Positions 56,640 through 64,000 of a DNA stretch of 64,000 nt are shown piece after piece. Both the position numbers and the translations under genes were made by a program. The first letter of the stretch is position 1. Each line of letters opens with the position of its first letter. The notes below the pieces were generated by a model. It worked only from the letters and a program-made list of their open reading frames with translations, did not search any database and was not told the origin of the DNA. Source of the DNA: Cepaea nemoralis (Eukaryota; Mollusca; Gastropoda; Stylommatophora; Helicidae); contig JACEFZ010016121.1 in assembly GCA_014155875.1 (NCBI GenBank), positions 465,001 to 529,000 of the forward strand. The letters are read 5' to 3'.

Positions 56640-56850
56640 GTTTGAAAGTCGCCATTGCCAAAGGAACACGCACGCGCGTAAAATTTCATTAGTGACGGGG
56701 ACAGGTGGTTCGTTCCGCACGCGGGTCAGATGACCGTGAATGTGGACTTCTCGTCCTTGTCCTGGAGGATGTAAATTACAACAAATTAGAATAGGTTCGA
56801 GTAATGGCGGGCAACACTGGTAATAGGCAGAGTTATCCCGCACACAATGA
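56640..56850 (+). mobile_element. SINE-C copy
   Basis: TGGACTTCTCGTCCTTGTCC, GATGTAAATTACAACAAATT and CACTGGTAATAGGCAGAGTT match other SINE-C bodies. Confidence 0.7.
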
Positions 56851-56854
56851 AAAC

Positions 56855-57060
56855 CGAAAACTGATTCGAGAAATTAGACGTAGACAGTCATAATATTTTG
56901 GCCACGTTATGAGAAGAAATAAGTTGAGGAATTTGGTGACAACTGGCAAGTTCGAAGGGAAGGGAACAAGGGGAAGGCAGAGAAGTAAATATCTGTATGG
57001 CTTGGCCACATGGTTTGGTCGAGACAAGAATGCTGAGTTGATATATACTTTTAAAAAAAA
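56855..57060 (+). mobile_element. LINE-E fragment
   Basis: It encodes RNLVTTGKFEGKGTRGRQRS KYLYGLATWFGRDKN, the best preserved LINE-E C-terminal piece here, preceded by KLIREIRRR with a stop. It ends at an A/CA-rich run. Confidence 0.78.
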
Positions 57061-57199
57061 CACACACACACGTGTAATAGAGAAAATGCAGCTCCCAAGA
57101 TTATATTCCTATCCACGTTTCACTGGCAACTGAGCGAGATAGGAAACATTTAAAACTGCATTAGACGCCATGACGTCACGATGAGAATAATATATGCTT

Positions 57200-57470
57200 A
57201 GTGCTAGGCATGGCAATGACGGTAACAGACCCGTTATCGATCCGTCCAGTGTCAATGAATTGAAATATCTGGGAAATGATAATGTGCCTCCTTTAACTGC
57301 TTAAGTGACAAAGGATAATATATCGCCATAAGGGAACCTCCCTTTTGGACAGAAGGAAGATTTATCCTTATATTAAGGTCATTGTGTTATTGTTTTTTTT
57401 ATTGTTTCGTGGTATCTTCCGCAATTTTAATGCTCAGCAACAGGAAATTTAAATTATACTATTTGTTCAT
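57200..57470. other. Repeat of unknown type
   Basis: ATATCGCCATAAGG ... AGAAGGAAGATT ... CGTGGTATCTTCC resembles 14320-14400 (ATATCGCCGTATGG ... CCTGGTATCTTCC). Confidence 0.4.
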
Positions 57471-57480
57471 TTGATTGAGG

Positions 57481-57705
57481 AGCGACTTGCCGTGTAGCTA
57501 AGAATGCCGGATTCGAATCCTCGGTAAGGTGTGGATGTTTTTTTTTTCGGTCGCGGACTAAAAGTAACCCATAACCTGCACAGTTCTCAGCGACTGCACT
57601 AGCCAGGCGGCCTTAATTCCTCACCTCAGGTTCAAGACCCCCCCCCCCCCCCCCCCCCCCCGCCCTACACCATCAGGTGCTATAGGCAGTAAATGAAGAT
57701 AATTT
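57481..57705 (+). mobile_element. SINE-D copy with 24-C run
   Basis: CCGTGTAGCTAAGAATGCCG and GGATTCGAATCCTCGG (perfect B box, about 57510-57525) form the head. GACTGCACTAGCCAGGCGG follows. C-run at 57638-57661, then CCCTACACCATCAGGTGCTA. Confidence 0.7.
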
Positions 57706-57804
57706 CCTTGTGGACCATGTTTGGTGGAAACTTTTTTGTTTATTGCTGAAACAGTTAAACATATAATTAGTGCAGCGAGACTCTGCAGCCCTTGATTGAT
57801 AAGT

Positions 57805-59880
57805 AGAAGATAGCTCTCTTAAGAAACAAAGAAAGACCAACGCTTAACACTCTGAGTGAGCTAAAACAAGCTAGGAAGGATGTGCAAAAGGCTGCCAGGC
57901 AGTGTGCAAATGATTATTGGATTCAAGTTATGTGAGTCCATTCAAATCGCAAGTGATAAGGGAAACATAAGAAGCATGTATGAAGGAATAAAGAAAGCCT
58001 GTGGTCCAGTGATCAAAAGAAGTGCACCATTGAAAACCTTGACAGGAGAAATCATCACTGATAAGAAACAGCAGATGGACAGATGGGTAGAGCACTATTT
58101 GGAGCTTTACTCAAGTGAGACCAAACTAGCTGATGATGCCCTCAATGCCATAGAGGCTCTACCAACTCTTGACCACCTGGACACACTTCCCACCATAACA
58201 GAAGTAAAGTGTGTTATAAATGAACTTGCATCTGGCAAGGCTCCAGGTAAGGATGGGATTCCAATAGAGGTTATCAAGAGTGGGCAAGACATACTCACTC
58301 TACAGATCCACCAGCTAATAGAGCTATGCTGGCGAGAAGGACAAGTCCCACAGGATTTCAAAGATTCAAGCATCATAACACTGTACAAGAACAAGGGAGA
58401 TCGGAGCGACTGCAACAACTATAGGGGTATCTCACTTCTGTGTATTGTTGGAAAAGTATTTGCCAGAATTGTTCTGCGCAGACTTCAAGTCCTAGGAGAT
58501 CAAGTCAACCCCGAATCACAGTGTGGCTTTCGACAGAACCGGCCACCATTGATATGATATTCTCATTGCGACAAATGTAAGAAAAGTGCCGTGAACAGAA
58601 TCAACCACTGTTTATTGCCTTCATCGACCTCACAAAGGCATTTCATTTGGTCAGTCGTGAGGGTCTATTCAAGGCACTAAAGAAGATTGGCTGCCCACCA
58701 ACTCTTCTATCCATTGTGGAATCGTTCCACACAGGCATGAAGGGTATAATCAAGTTTGATGGTGCAACTTCTGAAGAGTTTGAAATCAAGAGTGGAGTTA
58801 AGCAAGGTTGGGTACTAGCTCCCACCCTCTTTGGAATATACTTTTCACTTCTACTGAAATATACCTATCGTGATCAGAATGGTGGTATATACATTCACTC
58901 ACGCTCAGATGGCGGCCTCTACAATGCTCAGAGATTGAAGGCCAAGACCAAAATTAGGAGGGTACTGATCAGAGAGTTGCTATTTGCAGATGATGCTGCA
59001 GTTACGACCCACTCTGAGGAAGAATTGCAATGTCTACTATTTGCATTCTCCAATGCATGTTCTGAATTTGGTTTAACAATTAGCAAAAAGAAGACACAGA
59101 TTATGTCACAAGGTGCACATGGGGTACCATCAATCTTTATTGACGACGCCGAACTGGAGATGGTAGACCATTTTACATATCTAGGATCAGTGGTAAATAG
59201 CAAATTATCCCTAGATCAGGAAATCAACATCCGGATTGGTAAGGCAGCAACAACAATGAACAGGTTAAGCAAAAGAGTCTATGAGAACAGAAAGCTTACT
59301 GTCAAAACAAAAGTCCTTGTCTATCAAGCCTGTGTCCTTAGTACTCTTCTTTATTGCAGTGAAACCTGGACAACTTACTCACACCAAGAGAAACGTTTAA
59401 ACAGCTTTCATATAAGAATTCTTGGTATTAAGTGGCAAGACAAAATCACAAATACTGAAGTATTGGAAAGATAAGGTTGTGTGACGGTTTATTCCATGCT
59501 CAGTCTTCGTAGACTTAGATGGATAGGGCATCTTAGGAGGATGGATGATGGTAGAATACCAAAGGACATCATTTTTGGTGAATTACAGATGGGTAAGAGA
59601 TTTCAGGGTCGGCCTCTACTACGATACAATATGCGTGTAAGCGGGACATGATTGATACAGGCATTGATAATGGACATTGGGAGCAAGTCGCCACTGAACG
59701 TGTTGCATGGAATAAAGACAAAGGAGAAAATTATTGCAGATAAGTCACACACCGAGCGTGTGAGACGTAAGATGGTGCATGATGGTGGAAATGACCACGT
59801 GTTCACATGCACGCACTGTGAACGGACATTTACAGCGCGAATTGGCCTTATCAGTCACATTCGCTATCGCCATAGGTAAA
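57805..59880 (+). pseudogene. LINE-2: non-LTR retrotransposon RT with C-terminal zinc finger
   Basis: Only the region downstream of the endonuclease is present. 57808-57925 reads ALLRNKERPTLNTLSELKQA, then shifts frame. The frame at 57880-58557 has the RT fingers (SGKAPGKDGIPIEVIKSG, NNYRGISLL). It ends in a frameshift at about 58545, after GFRQNR. The frame from 58647 holds LTKAFHLVSREGLF just upstream and LLFADDAAV (about 58975-59005), with the catalytic Asp pair. TYLGSVVNSKLSLDQEINIR and CSETWTTYSH follow. TAA at 59472-59474 and two further frameshifts near 59630 and 59750 follow. The end is a C2H2 finger (CTHCERTFTARIGLISHIRYRH, 59811-59876; C-X2-C-X12-H-X4-H). Such fingers bind nucleic acid. 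Decayed; the clade is not assigned with certainty. Confidence 0.87.
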
Positions 59881-60164
59881 AGTTATTATGCCTTTTTAAA
59901 GTACAAACTATCGTCTGTCAAGACGGAAAGGTGCCAATGAGTACACTTTTATCAGTTAAACGAAGATCGAAGGGCAACGGATAACCACATCCCTCAGAAT
60001 AATAAAAGTAATAAAAACTGGAAGGTAAAAACAAAGTAAGACACACCTAAAGGGAAGTAACAAATGTCAGTCGAGTATATAAAACTCAGGCGGTTGTGGA
60101 CCTTAGGGACCAATAAAACTACGCTTGACATTTCCGCGAGACGAGGTTACCAAATCATCATTTA
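59881..60164. other. Unassigned DNA after LINE-2
   Basis: Probably LINE-2 3' UTR in part. No tail signal is identified. Confidence 0.4.
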
Positions 60165-60450
60165 ATAGCAGTGGAAATGTGGTTTCTTAGGAAAATGCAA
60201 AGAATACCAATGACTTACAGAAGAAATAAAGCAATGAGCAAATCCTACAAGAAACAAATGAAAATCGTAAACGGATTAGAGAAATTAGACGTAGATAATC
60301 AAAAATATTTTAGGCAACGTTATGAGAATAAAACTAGAGAACTTTGTGACAACTGGCAAGATTGCGGGAACATAAAATATTAGGAAGGCTCAGAAGTAAA
60401 TATGTAGATGGCTTGGTCACGTGGTATGGTCGAGCAAGAACACAGAGCTT
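60165..60450 (+). mobile_element. LINE-E fragment
   Basis: EMWFLRKMQRIPMTYRRN is conserved. The later part is frameshifted (LVTWYGRARTQ in another frame). Confidence 0.72.
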
Positions 60451-60623
60451 ATCTGGAGATCATGTGAGAGGCGAAACATGGCTGCCAACGCTTACCGGCA
60501 TGGCACATAATGATGATAATTCAGTGGATCAAGTGATCAGTATGACGTCTACCGCCTTTAATTCCAACAAAGTTCCCGGATTCGTACTTCAGGTTGGGTT
60601 GACTTAGAAGTCCAAATCAGTTT

Positions 60624-60682
60624 GTTTAATGACAGTTTGTTTAATGACAGTTTGTTTAATGACAGTTTGTTTAATGACGGAA
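60624..60682. repeat. 15-bp tandem repeat
   Basis: CAGTTTGTTTAATGA, about four copies; the first carries a flanking variant. Confidence 0.95.
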
Positions 60683-60798
60683 TCGCGCTGCGGATTCGAT
60701 CTCATGAGACAGCCTCAAGGCAAGCCTGAAGTCTCAAACCATCACGACAAAGCCGCACCATCTCAACAGACAGCTTAATATTATTGGCTTACTTCATT

Positions 60799-61045
60799 TT
60801 ACCTGCTCCGTGGCGAAAGCATGATGGACGAAGTTCGTAATCCCGTATACCTGCGTTCGAAACACAGCTGTGGGAGATTTCGCAGCGCACCGCCTTGTGT
60901 TGGTTTTTTATGAAATGGTATGGGTGCAGGACGTTCAGAAAGCAATGGCAAACTACTGAACGTAAACTTGCCCAGGAACCACGAACAGCAAAAAAAAAAT
61001 GCTGGGGTTGATTGCTGCGTCCTGTAAAGGACAAGCGACTAACTT
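60799..61045 (+). mobile_element. SINE-A, good full-length copy
   Basis: CTCCGTGGCGAAAGCATGAT head, perfect B box GTTCGAAAC at 60855-60863, then GGCAAACTACTGAACGTAAA and GGGGTTGATTGCTGCGTCCT. Confidence 0.85.
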
Positions 61046-61207
61046 CATTTGATGTGCTGTTCAGCTAGCTCTGTATTATCAGTAGGGACGCCAAATATAT
61101 CGAAGTCTTGAGTGTCGAGGAAACATGTCTTTTAAACGGCGGCTATACCAAAATGTGGTGATAGTGTGAAATGGCGAGTCATGACCATCCACGCTTTCCG
61201 CATGTCA

Positions 61208-61208
61208 C

Positions 61209-61245
<37 letters not shown>
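61208..61245. repeat. (TGAT)n microsatellite
   Basis: Repeated TTGA, about nine units. Confidence 0.95.
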
Positions 61246-61555
61246 ACCAAAATCAACCTCCGACTGGCTGGTAAAAATAAATTGGTAGTATAGCGACATC
61301 GTTCATTGCTTGCACCACTCAGTAGTAGTCCTTTAGCTCACTACATATCAATCTATAGTGGAATTTGTTCAGTGTTTCACAAATCACAAACGTTTAAACA
61401 TGCACACTTATTGTCTTTTCCACCAGCTGTGAAATTAGTGGTGTGATTAGTTTTCTTTAAGCAGAAAGTCAAAATGTGGCCGACATTCATCGTCGATTGT
61501 GTCATGTGTACCTTGATAGCATTATGAGTCATCGTTCTGTAAGGGATTGGGGCAG

Positions 61556-61624
61556 GAAGTTCCGAGATGGGCGTACAGATGGGCGTATAGATGGGCGTAT
61601 AGGTGGGCGTACAGATGCGCATGA
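61556..61624. repeat. 12-bp tandem repeat
   Basis: AGATGGGCGTAT-type units, about five copies. Confidence 0.85.
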
Positions 61625-61785
61625 ATCATTCCACAGACCGTTCACTAGGACATAAATGTTGACTTCTTGTCGCTGACTTCGGGAGTGAGACTAAATTACC
61701 AGTACCTCAAGAGTCGGAGAGAGTGAGGGACACTGGTTGGAAAGCTAACCCTCATGCAAACATCAGTGCAGTCACTAGTAGTAGC
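61625..61785 (+). mobile_element. SINE-C body fragment
   Basis: TTGACTTCTTGTCGCTGACT, AAATTACCAGTACCTCAAGA and GGGACACTGGTTGGAAAGCT match SINE-C. The tRNA head is replaced by the 12-bp repeat region. Confidence 0.7.
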
Positions 61786-61827
61786 AAGTATTAGTGGTAG
61801 TTAGATGTGTGGATTACTCACAGTTCA

Positions 61828-62256
61828 GAGAGAGAGAGAGGGAGAGAGAGAGGGGGGGGGGAGAGAGAGAGGGAGAGAGAGAGAGAGAGGGAGAGAGAGA
61901 GGTGGAGAGAGAGGGAGAGAGAGAGGGAGAGAGAGAGAGGTGGAGAGAGAGAGGGAGAGAGAGGGAGAGAGAGGGAGGGAGAGAGAGAGGTGGAGAGAGA
62001 GGGAGAGAGAGAGGGAGAGAGAGAGAGGTGGAGAGAGAGGGAGAGAGAGGGAGGGAAAGAGAGAGAGGTGGAGAGAGAGGGAGAGCGAGGGAGGGAAAGA
62101 GAGGGAGAGAGAGAGGAGGGAGAGAGAGGGAGGGAGAGAGAGGGAGAGAGAGAGGGAGAGAGAGGGAGAGAGAGAGGAGAGAGAGGAAGAGAGCGAGAGA
62201 GAGAGATAGAGAGAAAGAGAGAGATAGAGATAGAGAGAGAGATAGAGATTGAGAGA

Positions 62257-62314
<58 letters not shown>

Positions 62315-62331
62315 AGGAGAGACATTAGTTG
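61828..62331. repeat. (GA)n/(GAGAGG)n array
   Basis: GAGAGAGGTGGAGAGAGAGG units, ending in pure GA at about 62268-62310. Charged RE-rich frames are artefacts. Confidence 0.97.
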
Positions 62332-62529
62332 TGAGTAACTTCTGGTCAGTAAAAGTAGAGAACTAGAATCCCATCTAACCAAGAGGAACACAATGGTAAA
62401 CGTACCACTATACAAACGTATCGATTGAGAGAGTGAGTAGAGATTGAGTAAAGATTGAGTAGAGACTGAGTAAGGTTAACAAACATCGAGTGATTAAGGA
62501 AGGAAATAAGCAATGCAAGAATAAGCAAC

Positions 62530-62712
62530 GCTAACAGCGAGCTAGTGGGAGAGAGATAAAGAGAGTGAGAGAAAGATAAAGAGAGGGCGAGAGAGGGAGA
62601 GTGAAACAGAGAGGGAAAGAGGAGAGACGGGGAGAGAAAGAATCACAGAGAAAGAGCCAGAGAGAGAGGGAGAGAGAGAGAGGTAAGTGAGGAGAGAGAG
62701 AGAGAATAAGGA
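62530..62712. repeat. GA-rich degenerate array
   Basis: Same composition as 61828-62331, separated from it by unique DNA. Confidence 0.85.
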
Positions 62713-62871
62713 AGCGAGTTAGTGGGAAATACGGGTAAGTCAGAGTAAATATGGGTAAGTTGAGGTAAATAAGGGTAAATCAGGAGAAATAAGGGTAAAT
62801 CAGGGTAATAAGGATAAGTATGGGTAAGTCATGGTGAATAGAGATACGCCGGGGTAAACAAGGGTAAGTCA

Positions 62872-63118
62872 GCCGGCTCTGTAGCTAAGCGGTTGAGGAC
62901 GCAGTTCATAATCCCGCATACCTGCGTTCAAACACACATGCGGGAGATTTGACAGCAGACGGTCTTGCGTTAATTTTTTTACGAAATGGTATGGGTGTCT
63001 GTCGTTCAGTAAGCAATGGCAAACTACTGAACGTAAACGTGCCGAAAGATCACAAAGAGCATACAAAAATTATGGGGTTGACTTCGACGTCATGTAATGG
63101 ATATGCAACTAACTTTTT
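62872..63118 (+). mobile_element. SINE-A copy in GGTAAG array
   Basis: GCCGGCTCTGTAGCTAAGCG is a clear tRNA-like 5' end with an A box, followed by GCGTTCAAAC (near B box) and the conserved tail. Confidence 0.85.
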
Positions 63119-63231
63119 AAAGTTAGAGTAAACAAGGATAAGTCTGACTAAATAAGATTAAGCAAGGGTAAGTAATGGTAAGTAAGTATACGAAAGGGCA
63201 AGGCAGGCGAAATAAGGGTAAGTTAATTAGT

Positions 63232-63455
63232 TAGTTGCATATCCCTTTACAGGACGTCGCGGTCATCCCCTCATTGTTTTGGCTGATTGTTATCCCCGTG
63301 CAATTTTTTTATTCAGTAGGTTACCGTTGCTTTCTGAACTACCGGCATTCATACCATTTTATGAAAACCAACGCAAGGCGGTCTACTGCCAAATTGCCCG
63401 CAGCTGTGTGTCGAAGGCAGTATGTGGGATTACAAATTACGCCTGTAACCCATTT
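63232..63455 (-). mobile_element. SINE-A copy in GGTAAG array
   Basis: Starts TTAGTTGCATATCCCTTTAC. Head near GTGTCGAAGGCAG (degenerate B box). Confidence 0.8.
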
Positions 63456-63483
63456 CCCATGGATCCGGCAAGTCAGGGTAACA

Positions 63484-63707
63484 GTTAGTTGCATATCCTT
63501 TTCAGGGCGCTTGCGATCAACACCAGCATTTGTTGCTTTTGTTGATGTCTTGGCATGTTTACGGTCAGTAGTTCGCCATTGCTATCTGAACGACTGGCCC
63601 TCATACCATTTCGTAAAAAATCAGCGCAACGCGGTCTGCTACCAAATAGCGCGCAGCTGTGTTTCGAACGCGGGTATATGGGATAACGAACCACGTCCGT
63701 AACCTCT
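63484..63707 (-). mobile_element. SINE-A copy in GGTAAG array
   Basis: Starts GTTAGTTGCATATCCTTTTC. Reversed B box GTTTCGAACGCGGG at about 63661. Confidence 0.82.
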
Positions 63708-64000
63708 TAAGTAAGGGTAAGTCAGGGAAAATAAGGGTAAGTCAGGGAAAATAAGTGTAAGTGAGGATAAGTCAGGGAAAATAAGTGTAAGAAAAAGTAA
63801 GTCAGGGAAAATAAGTTGAAGTAAGGGTAAGTCAGGGAAAATAAGGTAAGTGTAAGTCAGGGAAAATAAATGTAAGTAAGGGTAAGTAATGGTACATAAG
63901 GGTACAATCAGCTTACAATCAGCTTAAGGTTGATCGCAAAGTTATAAAAGGACACGCAATATTTATTTTTTAAATGACTGACAATGGCCGTATGTTTTTT

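Larger units (their letters stand above)
62730..63905. repeat. GGTAAGTCAGGGAAAATAAG array with three SINE-A insertions
   Basis: Units of about 10 and 20 bp occupy 62730-62871, 63119-63231 and 63708-63905. The three SINE-A copies lie between these blocks. Confidence 0.9.

Noticed and set aside
61794..62415. RE-rich and SLSL-rich proteins
   Set aside because: Translation of the GA array.
62872..62940. A functional tRNA gene
   Set aside because: A- and B-box-like words are present, but the acceptor and anticodon stems do not pair well and the sequence continues into a SINE body repeated elsewhere.

Overview
This window looks like intergenic or intronic DNA from a repeat-rich animal genome. I infer an invertebrate, possibly a marine or lophotrochozoan one, but the species cannot be fixed from sequence alone. 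I found no convincing host gene, rRNA, functional tRNA or CRISPR array. Nearly every long open frame is either a transposable-element remnant or a by-product of simple-sequence DNA. Small host exons flanked by introns cannot be excluded.

Layout. 1-1583: unique DNA, a repeat 3' end and GT arrays. 1584-8347: a young but internally deleted Ty3/Gypsy-type LTR element inserted in a GT-rich minisatellite that continues to 9632. 10.3-16.1 kb: LINE fragments and tRNA-derived SINEs, several with later insertions inside them. 17.3-19.2 kb: four different tandem arrays. 19.5-22.0 kb: a 5'-truncated LINE on the minus strand. 22.8-24.9 kb: a SINE split by a solo LTR. 25.0-25.8 kb: a candidate second solo LTR. 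27009-35647 (minus): a nearly intact 8.6 kb LTR element with a 5-bp target duplication (ATGCC) and one stop codon in a 1538-codon gag-pol frame. 36.3-48.7 kb: large minisatellites, including a 69-bp array with an inverted central block and 1.8 kb of ACTAC repeat, mixed with mariner and LINE debris. 49.1-51.4 kb: a decayed hAT (ZMYM1-like) transposase. 51.4-64 kb: LINE fragments, SINEs, a hAT MITE and GA or GGTAAG arrays.

Most notable biology. Both LTR elements belong to one lineage. Its polyprotein order is gag, protease, integrase, reverse transcriptase, RNase H, which is the copia-like order within Ty3/Gypsy that is known for Gmr1-like elements. The gag carries a segment resembling the vertebrate SCAN domain. 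A relative, mostly-LTR copy sits at 22866-24566. The 27-35.6 kb copy is full length. The 1.6-8.3 kb copy has lost the integrase core, the RT and most of RNase H.

The window also preserves readable insertion histories: solo LTR in SINE, unknown 588-bp insert in SINE, two SINEs in a LINE, MITE in a LINE, and a 542-bp insert in a SINE. Family names used here (LINE-1, LINE-2, LINE-3, LINE-E; SINE-A to SINE-D) are local labels, not database names.
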